In this document: positions 34,128-45,120 of the stretch, in pieces
Position numbering within the stretch: the first letter of the stretch is position 1
Layout of the letters: each line of letters starts with the position of its first letter
NCBI RefSeq assembly: GCF_016808095.1
Contig: NC_068976.1
Span: forward strand, 29,940,371-30,004,370
Reading direction: 5' to 3'
DNA from: Vigna angularis
Taxonomy: Eukaryota > Streptophyta > Magnoliopsida > Fabales > Fabaceae
Length of the DNA: 64,000 nt
Made by a program: the position numbers and the translations under genes
The notes under the pieces: model-generated
Seen by the model: only the letters and a program-made list of their open reading frames with translations
The model's database searches: none
What the model was told of the DNA's origin: nothing

Positions 34128-35614
34128 AGGATTGTTACACCCTCCACGAGGTTGTTACACCTCATTCATTATCCATAGGGCTGTTACGCCCTCTACGAGG
34201 TTGTTACACCTCATTCATTCATCCATAGGATTGTTACACCCTCCACGAGATTGTTACACCTCATTCATTCATCCATAGGGTTGTTACACCCTCCACGAGG
34301 TTGTTACACCTCATTCATTCATCCATAGGGCTGTTACGCCCTCCACGAGGTTGTTACACCTCATTCATTCATCCATAGGGTTGTTACACCCTCCACGAGA
34401 TTGTTACACATCATTCATTGATCCATAGGGTTGTTACACCCTCCACGAGGTTGTTACACCTCACTCATTCATCCATAGGGTTGTTACACCCTCCACGAGG
34501 CTGTTACACCTCATTCATTCATCCATAGGGTTGTTACACCCTCCACGAGGTTGTTACACATCATTCACTTATCCATAGGGTTGTTACACCCTCCACGAGG
34601 TTGTTACACCTCATTCACTTATCCATAAGGTTGTTACACCCTCCACAAGGTTGTTACACCTCATTCATTCATCCATTGGGTTGTTAAACCTTCCACGAGG
34701 TTATTACACCTCATTCACTTATCCATAGGGTTGTTACATCCTCCCCGAGGTTGTTACACCTCATTCACTTATCCATAGGGTTGTTACACCCTCCATGAGG
34801 TTGTTACACCTCATTCCTTCATCCATAGGGTTGTTACACCCTCCACGAGGTTGTTACACCTCATTCCTTCATCCATAGGGTTGTTACACCCTCCACGAGG
34901 TTGTTACACCTCATTCATTCATTCATAGGGTTGTTACACCCTCCACGAGGTTGTTACACCTCATTCACTTATCCATAGGGTTCTTACACCATCCACGAGG
35001 TTGTTACACCTCATTCAGTTATCCATAGGGTTGTTAGACCCTCCACGAGGTTGTTACACCCTCCACGAGGTTGTTACACCTCATTCACTTATCTACAGGG
35101 TTCTTACACCTTCCACAAGGTTGTTACACCTCATTCATTCATCCATAGGGTTGTTACGCCCTCCACGAGGTTGTTACACCTCATTCATACACCCTCCACG
35201 AGGTTGTTACACCTCATTCATACACACTCCACGAAGTTGTTACACCTCATGCATTCATCCATAGGGTTGTTACACCCTCCACGAGGTTGTTACACCTCAT
35301 TCAATCATCCATAGGGTTGTTACACCCTCCACGAGCTTGTTACACCTCATTCATTATCCATAGGGCTGTTACGCCCTCCACGAGGTTGTTACACCTCATT
35401 CATTCATCCATAGGGTTGTTACACCCTCCACGAGATTGTTACAACTCATTCATTCATCCATAGGGTTGTTACACCCTCCACGAGGTTGTTACACCTCATT
35501 CATTCATCCATAGGGTTGTTACACCCTCCACGAGGTTGTTACACCTCATTCATTCATCCATAGGGTTGTTACACCCTCCACGAGGTTGTAACACATCATT
35601 CACTTATCCATAGG
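34128..35614 (+). repeat. 50-bp tandem array, about 30 units
   Basis: The unit is ATCCATAGGGTTGTTACACC plus CTCCACGAGGTTGTTACACC plus TCATTCATTC, so it contains two related ~20-bp half-units sharing GGTTGTTACACC. Unit length is very regular, with occasional half-unit expansion (35041-35080) and shortened units (35186-35240). Identity is high, and the array stops abruptly at ATCCATAGG|TAGAGAC (35614), where other sequence has been inserted or joined. Hypervariable tandem repeats in 3' untranslated regions are a known property of Tat/Ogre elements and a known source of satellite DNA. Confidence 0.95.
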
Positions 35615-35951
35615 TAGAGACAAAAAATATAAAGAATTTATAGAATTATTATTATTAAATTATATAAATTATAATGCAGTATAAAATGAATTTATTTTTT
35701 TCAAAATTTAGTATTTGTTTGTAATATAATTTACTACCAAGTCGTAAAATTTTTTTTCGATAGGTAAGTGAGAGTGATTAATGTTAAAGAAACAAATAAT
35801 TAAATTAAGTTATAATATTCAAGTACGTCAAATAAGTTGCAACAATTTAACATACCAATATATGGAGTAATAGGTAAGGTAATATATCAAACACACAATT
35901 CAATTTAAGGGAAAATAAGTAATGTAATACATAATCGGAATAAAAATTAAC

Positions 35952-37102
35952 TTAGTCATCGAAACGGTGAAGAATCCTTTTAACATTCTGATTGAGGTTA
36001 GCAAATTGACGGTTCATGTCCAAAGAAAGGTTTGCCAAGTTATCTTCAATATGTTGAACCCGGACCTGCATTTGTTCCATACCCTGCATTCGATGTTGCA
36101 AGTCTTGTACACCTTGCCACATTTGAGTCATCATATTAGGATTTGATGGAGGTGGAGGAGGCTGCACAGGGTATTCATGATGGTCTGTTTGGTGTTCTTC
36201 TTCATCATCAGCATGATCGTGTTGTCAAACACCGTTGACATTAACAATATGCATCCTCTTCAAAGAATTCATTGAAAAGTGATGTCGGGACCCTATCTGA
36301 GTGACGCGTCGGCATCAACATGAACTCCACAATATTGCAAGATCTGTGTGATAAGGACACCGTATGGGAGGGGTGTGTCACTGGCCTTGCATTTAAGCAT
36401 ATGCTGCATGATGTGATGAGGCCAATTGATAGCTATATTATTTTTAAGCACCCATATCATAAAAATATCTTCCTGCAATAACCTAGCAAAATTCCCAGGT
36501 CGTGGAGTCAACATATGCACAATAACATAATGCAGAAGCCTATCATTCATATTCAAACAACCAACTGTTAAAACACCGTGACCACCCTCCAAATCTGGTA
36601 TAACCATAGTAGCTAATGCCATGTCGCGGTCATATGGAAAGTCCTCTCGGATATTTGAATAACACAATTTCTTAGCCTGGTACTTCAAGTTAGCTACATT
36701 CAACCAATCAGCAGGTTTCAATCTAATTCTTTTCTTGTTCACCTCACTGATGAAATATCCATTTCCAGATATCTTCAGATTGGAATAAAATACTTTGATT
36801 AAATCTGGATAGTAGGGTCCCTGCAATGTAAGCAATTCCACCACCCCTTGAAATAGAAGATGCTATTGAAAATATAACCCTGAACCGGTAAATGATTCAA
36901 AATTCATTATCTTGGGAACAACTATACTCCTTGTATAGAAATCTGCTGCATAGTTTTCCATTTGATGACTGTGCGTGAAGAAACGACTCTGATCTAATTG
37001 TTCCTGTACATATGGTCTTACATGGGCTGCGTCTTCTGCCTCAGTAAGGGTTTCTTTTCCCTTACGACTTTTTCTTGGCCTTTTGGTTGATGATGAGGCC
37101 AT
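35952..37102 (-). pseudogene. Putative plant transposon protein (Transposase_32-like), broken
   Basis: The start is the ATG at 37102 (MASSSTKRPRKSRKGKETL), giving a basic N-terminus. A domain like the putative plant transposon protein family spans about 36990-36320 (ESFTGSGLYF, GPYYPDLIKVFYSNLKI, DRLLHYVIVHMLTPRPGNFA, LPYGVLITQILQYCGVHV). The C-terminal part has a proline run and a coiled-coil-like Met/Gln-rich tail ending HRFDD (36167-35952). Breaks are a TAG at 36863-36865 in the same frame, a stop and frame change near 36293, and a further stop near 36224. Function is unknown for this family. It sits just downstream of, and co-directional with, the Harbinger genes, so it may belong to them or be a captured or older fragment. 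Confidence 0.6.
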
Positions 37103-37322
37103 TTCACAGGTTTTTGAACAAAGTAATACATGAGACAACAACAAAGTTAGTGATAATAAATTACTTATATTTAACAATAAGAGTGAATAAGAACAAATCA
37201 TTACATCGTAACCATAAACATAATTTTAAAATCACAGATGGATAAAATAAAGATAATTCTTAATTAAGATGATTAAGACATCAGTACACATAATCGTAAT
37301 AATAGTAGTGATATAAGCCTTC

Positions 37323-38437
37323 CTAACAGTCACCGCCCGATATCATTTTACATAATTTATTCCACCGCTTGTGTGGTGGAAGTCCCATCAACCTCTTTGT
37401 GCATGTGGGGTTTCCACATAAGAAATCATAACATTGCTCTAGCACATTTTCATCAGCAATGGTCATAACATTAAGCATTTCATAAATGTCCGCCTCTGTG
37501 TATGTGTAATTGGAGTTGCGACGGAGTATTTGATTTCTGTCTTCCATAACTGTTACTTGACGCACGGCTTCATCAGAGATCACGCCAAAATGAACATTTG
37601 ATGAGCTAAGCACACCAGCAAAACCATTTAGGTTGGTCGTCAACTTATCAAATTGAGAATCAATAACATCGACCATAGGTGCCTTTCTTTTTGAGTCGCG
37701 TGAAGATGAAGTACCACCGAATGGGACAGAAGGCACAGATTGAGTCTGTCTTGGACTATATTCATCTACAGATGGAGGAGGAGATGATGGGGTTGGGTCT
37801 CTATACCTCGTCCAATCAGGCTGTTCTGGAGTGTACTCAATATTTTGGTTCAAATCAACACTTACACGAGGCCCAACTCGCTGTCTTCAGGCTTGACGAG
37901 CGGTTCGGACACCAGTCCCTATAGCTCAATCAGCTGCCCATAACTCAACCATTAAATCATAGTGTTTTATGCTATTAACTCTCCACTTTGCCGCAGTTGG
38001 CCTGGATTGAAACATGTACAAGAAACAAACTATGAAGATATGACTTATAATAAAGACGACATAAATGTTAGTGTTGGTATAAATACCTGAATCAGGTCCA
38101 TCCAAACTTCGTCCTCAGCATGAAATTTCATACTAACCGGGTTCAACGCAAATCCACTTAATCCAGAAAACAAGTCATGTACCTCACGCCATTTATCTTT
38201 CAAGACTTTCTGACTATTTTTTACATTATTTTTCGTAATTGCGACATACCCAAAGCTATGAAGATGATCAACTATGTTGCTATATGCCTGGGATGTCCAG
38301 CTACCGTCAACCCTATTACCGATTTGTGATTCCTCAATCATACAGTGTAGAAGATGTGCGTCCATGTCCTCTGTCCACTTCATGAACTCTCTAATAGGAG
38401 CAAAGGACTCAATGGCGGCTGCCTTACCTCTATTCAT
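37323..38437 (-). pseudogene. Harbinger ORF1: Myb/SANT-like DNA-binding protein, broken
   Basis: In PIF/Harbinger elements this protein binds the transposon ends and helps the transposase enter the nucleus. Exon 1 (38437-38087) starts MNRGKAAAIESFAPIREFM and contains the Myb/SANT-like domain (KWTEDMDAHLLHCMIEE, VKNSQKVLKDKWREV). Exon 2 (38001-37323) has RPTAAKWRVNSIKHYDLMVE, a Ser/Pro-rich linker and a C-terminal domain (NVLEQCYDFLCGNP...MGLPPHKRWNKL). Two in-frame TGA codons lie near 37928 and 37893. The GT-AG splice I find also fails to keep phase by one base, suggesting a further small indel or a different junction. Confidence 0.75.
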
Positions 38438-38552
38438 TTTAAACCTATTTCATCAACAAATTTGTAAGAAGTTAAATAGAAACATCCTTAATATAATGTT
38501 GTTGTCATACACATAGCATGAAATAGTCATACAATGCATTAAAATATAATAA

Positions 38553-39983
38553 CTACGAGTTTTGATAATCTCGCCACATATGATCGGCTATAGAATCCCT
38601 AATATTACTACCAATCCTATGGTCCTCTTCTCTATCTTGAGATGATGAAACATTATGGTCTTCCATTTCATTCAACTCGTTATCAACTTCGTCAAGTAAT
38701 GACTCATCGTTATCCACGCCACGAAGGAAGTTGTGTAATATACAACAAGCTAGTATGATGTCTGTCATTGTCTCCAACCCATAGTGTGGTTCAGTGCCAC
38801 TTGCAATGATAAGGAATCGTTTTTTCAAAACACCAAAAGTTCTTTCGATAACATTTCGCAGAGATGAATACCGGTGATTAAACAACTCCCTTGCATTTTG
38901 GGGTCCTCTGCGTGTATATTCTTTAAGGTGATATCTTACGCCTCTATACGGAGTCAAAATTGTGGTTTTCAACATGAATCCTGCATCACCGAGGTAGTAT
39001 TTTCCTATAATTTTGCGTAGAGAAAGATAATTAGTCACTCATACAAATAAAATCCTCGACATCGCTATGTAAACACTGACCTTGCGGGATAACCAATGGG
39101 TCATCTCGATCAAGAGCATTTTTTAAAATTCTTGAATCAGATGCAGTGCCTTCCCACCCAGCAAGAACGTATGTGAATTTCATGTCAAAATCACACGCCG
39201 CAAACACATTTTGTGTTGGCCAATCTTTTCTTCCTCGAAATCTCGCAGCTTCACTTCTTGGCACCTTAACCCTAACATGAGTACCGTCTATGGCCCTTAG
39301 ACAATCCTAAACAAAAAAATCAGAACTAATCATTTCATAACATGAAATTTTTACCATCTTTGGTTCAAATAACTTTTACAATAACAGGGAATAACTACCT
39401 TAAAGTAAGGATAAAATCGATTGTTGTTCAACACATGTGGATGTACCTCATTTCCTGATGGTTGAATTAGAAATTCAGATTCTAAACTTAAGATAGCGTC
39501 CAGGACATTGTGAAAGTGTCTGCTAACCGTCGAGCCTGAGCGATGCCAGAAAAATGCAACACTTCGATTCTTAACATTATGGCCAATTATATGAAGAAAT
39601 TCAACAACTTGTTGTTCCACGGTCGAACGAATGACATCCTTAACTAACTCTGTTGATCTTAGTCTCTCACAGAGATTAATAAATGCCTCTGGATCCATCC
39701 TAATAATGTCGCGGCATCGATTAGTGTGAACAAGATATGACATTAATTTCTCCCTACGACGATCTCTATCAGGTAGGTAATTGCTTACACTACTGCAATC
39801 AGTAAAGTACATATTCAAGATACTCAACACGTGTGCAACAATGCATAACATTGTTAATGCCGCCAATGAAGTGGTTATTTGCAAGTGTTGACGAATCATT
39901 GCTATAATATTGAAGTTTACACCAACCACATCGTCATCTACCTCTTCGCGGTCCAAATATGATAAATCTATAATTTCTTCCAT
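38553..39983 (-). CDS. PIF/Harbinger DDE transposase, apparently intact
   Basis: This enzyme cuts and reinserts the transposon. Three exons (39983-39399, 39306-39081, 39004-38553) have canonical GT-AG introns of 92 and 76 bp. They splice in phase to 1263 bp, coding for 420 residues with no stop, a normal length for the family. The N-terminal part has the helix-turn-helix-like region (CRDIIRMDPEAFINLCERLR, STVEQQVVEFLHIIGHNVKN). The DDE_Tnp_4 nuclease domain shows AIDGTHVRVKVP (first Asp), WEGTASDSRIL (second Asp), YYLGDAGF and SSLRNVIERTFGVLKKRF (Glu). Start is the ATG at 39983 (MEEIIDLSYLD). Its ORF1 partner next door is broken, so activity would need a partner in trans. Similar to HARBI1-type proteins, but of transposon origin here. 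Confidence 0.88.
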
Positions 39984-40010
39984 CTAAATTTACTTAAACA
40001 ATTAAACATA

Positions 40011-41876
40011 CTACAATAAAAGTTTAAAATTCATATATTCATTAAATAAAATACAAATATACATTAATACATTCAACTAATGATTATAAAAAAAAATTAA
40101 TTAACATAATACCACAAAAACATTTAATATCTTTCTTATTAACTAGATACATATACGTATAACAAATTAAATTAATATTTGAAATATTAATACGTTAATA
40201 TATTTAATAAAATACAAATATAAATGAAAATAAAATATATCAAATAAATAATCTTATACTCCTAAGGTACACATGTCCATAACTCAATAAATCATTCAAA
40301 TAATTATATTATACCCAAATAATGTAAAATACTTACCTCTTCAACACGTTCAACACCTATATGCACACTTGAAGATGCTTTCAGCAACAACTAAGCAACC
40401 ACACAGGCACCTCTTTCCTATGAAAGCAAGCAAAAAAAAAATGGGTCAATAACTCATACTTCTCCAATCCAACTCATGACACTTTGCTTTCATTTTTAAC
40501 AAACAAAACCAAAACAGCAATTCATTTCATTATTTCATGCAATACAAAACGATGTTGTTCCTTCACCTCCACCACATTTCGTACCTTTGGACTTCCAAAT
40601 CTCCACCACCTTCACGCTTCTTGCTCCACCACGATAAACACCTCAATTCCCAGTGAACACCTGCATGAGAAACCCACTGTCAGACCAGGATAGATCACCC
40701 AGTACCATCCACTTCTCATATAATCAGTACATATGGTTGCTTCTCCACCATTGTTTCAACACAACTCTATCTTCCCTCTCCACCTTCTTGTCTCTCACAT
40801 GGCCTCCGCCACCCTCACCTCCTCCATAACTCCCTATAATGCCAATCAATAACAACCATTACAACATAACTCTTGTTAACCACTCACCACTACCATACAT
40901 GTCCACTCTAGTTAATCATCTCCTCCTCAGTGGCGTCGAAGAACAACCGTCGTGCACCCCATAACCTGCTCCAGACACCGGCCAAGCACCCAAGACAATA
41001 TCACTCATTTTTCAGTCAACAGTGTAACCGGTTAACTGTGCCCGTAACCGATTACATGACGCAGTGTAATTTTCTCATACAAACGTAATCGATTACGTCT
41101 AGCGTGTAATCGGTTACGAAGCCTCCATGTCCATTATTCATCATCTTCTCCGCCTCTCACGCACGCGTTTCATCTTCTTCTTCAATCCTTTGCTTCTTCT
41201 TCACATGACCACACACTTTCTGATTCTTCGTCCCAGTCTACACACCTACTAATGCAAACGAACACATACATGATAATGGCTTGAACTTACCTCACCACCC
41301 TCTTCCTCGTCTCAGCAAATCGCAAGATACTTTGAACACCAGCAACCACTCTCCACACATTCGCAGATAGCTCTCAAACTAGCAACCAGTTTATTATGCT
41401 TCTCATCCCTCAATAAATAGAACCACACCTACCCACTACCATGCGCGTATGACGTCCTATGGTCAATGGAGCTTTCATATTCAACACTGCACTTTGACTC
41501 TGATGTAGTGCAAGCATCTTTGTTGTTCATTGCTTTTATCAGGCAAGGTAACATCACTGAGGAAAAGCAAAGCACACGAATATTTCTAAAACCACGCCAA
41601 GCCATGCACTATCGTGGTTCAACAGTGTTTGAACTGCACTTTCTGAGCAACGTACACGCTTGGAATTTAATTAATATCTGAAGGGCACACTGGACTTTTT
41701 ATCATCAATCCACGCAAATCTCTCCAATTTTGCGAGTGATGAAAACGGGGTGTATCCCGCAAATCCGTCCGCGAACATCCTTCCATTTCAACTCAAAGGA
41801 ACAACACAAGAGTGATAAATCGTCGCTCTCAAATTCGCATGAACAGTAAATTTTGTTCATGCGAACACAGGCGAAG
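40011..41876. other. Sequence between Harbinger genes and Ogre LTR copy B
   Basis: The left third is AT-rich and may be the 5' side of the Harbinger element. Around 41020-41120 there are four motifs of the type GTAATCGATTACG/GTAACCGATTACA, related to the ATCGAT palindromes of the copia LTR. A hairpin GCATGAACAGT...TTGTTCATGC lies at 41838-41863, just before LTR copy B. No gene is recognised. Some frames (40484-40693, 41466-41681) are open but featureless. Confidence 0.4.
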
Positions 41877-44163
41877 TGAGCTTTTCACTTGCAAGGTATC
41901 ACAACAGGCTTAACATAAGGCCTTGTCCTTCTTGCAACAACATGCATAGTAACGCTCATAGTGTACAAGCTAAAACGCTCCTATAGGTGAAAATATGTCT
42001 GAACGGGATGACTTTAATCAAGGATGGCTTTAATCAGGAAAGATACACGAAAAAGGAAAAAAAGTCAAAAGGAGAGGGCTTCATTGGAATCCAGCGAGGA
42101 GGGTCATGAGAGGGGCCCACTGACCACGCCCTAGAGAGAACCCATGACCTTGACTCCCCTCACGCAGACACCAGGAGGATTCACTCTCTACTCACTCAAC
42201 AGAGAGACCTCTGGAGAAACCAATTTCCTCCATCAAGCACATCACAGGAATCCACAATTCCCCCAACCTTCATCCTCATTCACTCATTTTCCTAGCCTCT
42301 GCCCACTCTAACCCTTGTCTTACTCGCAAGCCACCATCAACCACTTGGATTCTCAACTAGGCCTTGACTCCCCTCACCCAATCATCAACCATCATCCATA
42401 TTCACCCATTGCCATCGCCATCTTGACACCCATGACTACTACCAACACCCTTCCACCATCTTCATCTCAATCAAATATTCATTCCCATCCTTCTTCTTAT
42501 ACTTCTCTCCTATTCCCCCTGCATTCAAATAAAAACAGAGAAGCCCAAACCAACATCCTGTTCGACTTCACCCACCAACCACTAAAACCCAAGAGTCACA
42601 CCCAATATAAAACAGTACAAATGAGAAGAAAAGAAGATCGCTGGCGGCGAGTGTGGATGCCGAATGGAGGTGACGCAATAACAACGACTAGGTTTCATCT
42701 CTGATTCGCGTATCAGAAGAACGAGAAGGGGTTTTGTTGCTCGTGAAGAATTGGGAAAGAGTTGACGGTGATGACGACGACGTGTCGACCGGTGGGGACT
42801 TTGGTGATGACCTGTGTTGCCAGTGGCGCCTCTAGTCAAACATAAAAATCGTTGTGGCGGCTGGTTCAATAAAGCCAAGGTTTGCACACGAAAGGGAGAA
42901 CGGAAAGGTTGAACCACCGCGAAGGGCGGCGATGCTGCTGGTCTGGATGACGACGGGTGCCAAAAGTTCAGAGGAGCGGTGTTTGCCTCTCGCACATGAA
43001 AGGAGTGGGATCACGCCGTGACCGGAGATGACCCTGGCAGTAGAAAGTAGCGAAGGTGAGAGCAACAGTGTTGCTGGTGATGCTTCGTGGTGTCGGAGTT
43101 TACGTCAGGCGCACACAGGGAAGAACGCCGCGATGGGTGGCGGTGCTTTCAGCACAGGCGACGTCGCCGGCAACTTTCCCGGCTGGCCACGAGGACGCGC
43201 GACAGGCTGTTTTTGTCAAGGACAGATGGCTACCGTAGATGATGAAGAAGGAGCCCCAAGCTTCTTCTGCTTCTGGATGGGAAAGAAACCCTAGTGGTTT
43301 TTAACTTGGGAACAAAAAGAGGCTTTGGGCCTGACCATCAAATACCCAATGGCACCCCCATATTTCATCCTTACACCCTTGACAGATACAAAGTTGGAGA
43401 AAGGGGTTTTGGCCCAAACTAAAGAGCCTCAATTTTACTCCGCACATCTAGTTTTTATCTCTACACCCCTATTCTTATTGGGATGTTCTCTTGCTTTTAT
43501 TTTATTTTTATGCTTTTATTATTTGTTTGACTATTAGGTTTTATTATATGTAACCCCTTGTATGATAACCCTCACTCCTATATCTTGTTTTTTTTATTTA
43601 TTTATTGGACTTGTTTATTTGCTGCACTCTAAACACAAAAAAAAAGAGAGGAGAAAATATATATAAAAGAATAATAACAAAAATAATGTTTTAAAGGTTA
43701 AGCACATGTGTGACCGCTCGCATCATCCTTGTACTAAAAACATTTTCTTTTTTTTTAAATAAAAATTATACAAATATATTTTAAAGGTTAAGCACATGTG
43801 TGATCGCTCGCATCGTCCTTGTGCTAAAAACGTTTTCTCTATCCTTTATAAAAAATACAAAAAATATATTTTAAAGGTAAGCACGTGTGTGACATCGTCA
43901 TTGTGCTAAAAGCTTTTTCTCATTCTTTTATAAAAAATAATAAGACAAAAAAAGTTATTTTAAAGGTTAAGCACGTATGTGGTCGCTCGCATCGTCAAAA
44001 CTTTTTCTCTTTCCTTTATAAAAAAATAGAAAAAATATATTTTAAAGGTTAAGCACGTGTGTGATCGCTCGCATCATCCTTGTGTTAAAAACCTTTTTCT
44101 CTTTCTTTTATAAAAAATAATAATACCAAAAAATATATTTTAAAGGTTAAACATGTGTGTGAT
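41877..44163 (+). repeat. Ogre-type LTR, copy B (truncated)
   Basis: It is a direct copy of 22512 to about 24800 with scattered substitutions and small indels. It starts at the same base (GAAG|TGAGCTTTTC) and includes the GC-rich section and about six ~93-bp units. At 44163 it is cut by TGTAACATCCC, the tip of another LTR, so its last ~600 bp is missing. It is probably the 3' LTR of the Ogre element, though no polypurine tract precedes it. Confidence 0.8.
43685..44160 (+). repeat. ~93-bp tandem array in LTR copy B
   Basis: Six units begin TTTTAAAGGTTAAGCAC or close variants near 43688, 43778, 43868, 43958, 44039 and 44132. One unit has lost most of its centre (near 43985). The array is interrupted within a unit by the LTR tip at 44164. 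Confidence 0.8.
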
Positions 44164-45118
44164 TGTAACATCCCAAAAATCTCACACTTAAAATTTCATA
44201 GTTGATATATATTGTAACTTACATTTACGGTAACGTCCCGTAATCTCACCCTTTAAAAAAATTTATTGTTGATATATGTCTATACATGTTGTAAAAAAAA
44301 TCCTAATTATAACTTGAGTTCTTCTACTTTATTCTTCTATCTTTTCCTTCCTTGGCACTGAGTCAGACGATATTCCTTCATCTGCTCCCGTATAACGAAT
44401 TATACAATCATCGCACATACCCAAACACAAACACAAACAAGTAGGGTGAGCTAACATGCAACCAATCATGTTATAACAGTCACAAGCAACATGCAAATAA
44501 AGACAAATACACTACACTACACCCACATGACTTGTTGCACTTAAACTTGACTCGTCCGGACTAGAATGATAGTCGAGCTATGGCGGATCTTGCACTCGTG
44601 GTGGCTTATGAAACTTGGGCTCCCCCACCCTACCACACTCACAAGGTTAATCCGTTATCACTCACCCTGGGCCATACTGGAAGCACCCAAGACTAGGACC
44701 TCCTGCTACTCCTCACCACATGGTTCAATCCTCTCTACGTGAGAAGAAAGACCATTGGAGTTTCAGGATGACCCCCAAGACTGAGCTCCTACTTTCATTC
44801 TAAACACTACCAGGGTACCACCATGTATCCTCTCCTTGAGGATCATGGAATTACGTCCATGAACCATATTGTCACTTTGAAACTTAACCCAAGACATGAA
44901 TAACCAAATACCATCATATTATCACAGTGAATCCAACATATCTCATACATTCACATACTTCCCACATAAATCACATCATACTATGCATTCCAAACATTCC
45001 ACTCTTCAAAATACAACTACACATACAATTTAAGAATATAATTATTCAAGAATTTACTCAATTCAAATAAATTTAGTATTTCGTAAAAACATTTGTGAAG
45101 AAAATACTAGTTACCTTC
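44164..45118 (-). repeat. Fragment of a long Tekay-like LTR
   Basis: It begins TGTAACATCCC, like the tip of the solo LTR at 10254, and shares CCCGTATAACGA and AGGGTGAGCTAAC with 10565-10625, so the two are related families. The expected partner tip (TTACA followed by a copy of GTGAT) was not found, so the fragment appears truncated on the right, where CACTA transposase sequence begins. The interior has no gene. The right boundary is approximate. Confidence 0.6.
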
Positions 45119-45120
45119 AA

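Larger units (their letters stand above)
35615..40010 (-). mobile_element. PIF/Harbinger-like DNA transposon
   Basis: Three minus-strand genes lie head to tail: a DDE transposase (39983-38553), a Myb/SANT-like protein (38437-37323) and a putative plant transposon protein (37102-35952). The first two are the standard pair of PIF/Harbinger elements. Terminal inverted repeats and the TTA/TAA target duplication were not located, so both boundaries are approximate. The unit interrupts the Ogre 3' array at 35614. Confidence 0.75.
22512..44163 (+). mobile_element. Ogre-type Ty3/gypsy (Tat) element, nested and internally deleted
   Basis: The parts in order are: LTR copy A (22512-25386), an Ogre-type primer site (25387), leader, ORF1 remnant (26440-27560), gag remnant (27757-29152), a long non-coding 3' region with tandem arrays (29153-35614, interrupted by a solo LTR), a PIF/Harbinger unit (from about 35620), and LTR copy B (41877-44163, truncated). 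Both LTR copies point the same way. No protease, reverse transcriptase or integrase was found. Whether A and B are the two ends of one element is likely but unproven, because no polypurine tract directly precedes B. Confidence 0.65.

Noticed and set aside
35001..35314. Two 87-codon frames with a repeated CYTSF-type peptide
   Set aside because: They only read the 50-bp tandem array in phase by chance; frame and start differ between units.
34128..35614. CRISPR-like array
   Set aside because: Units are contiguous with no unique spacers, and the genome is a plant; this is a tandem repeat.
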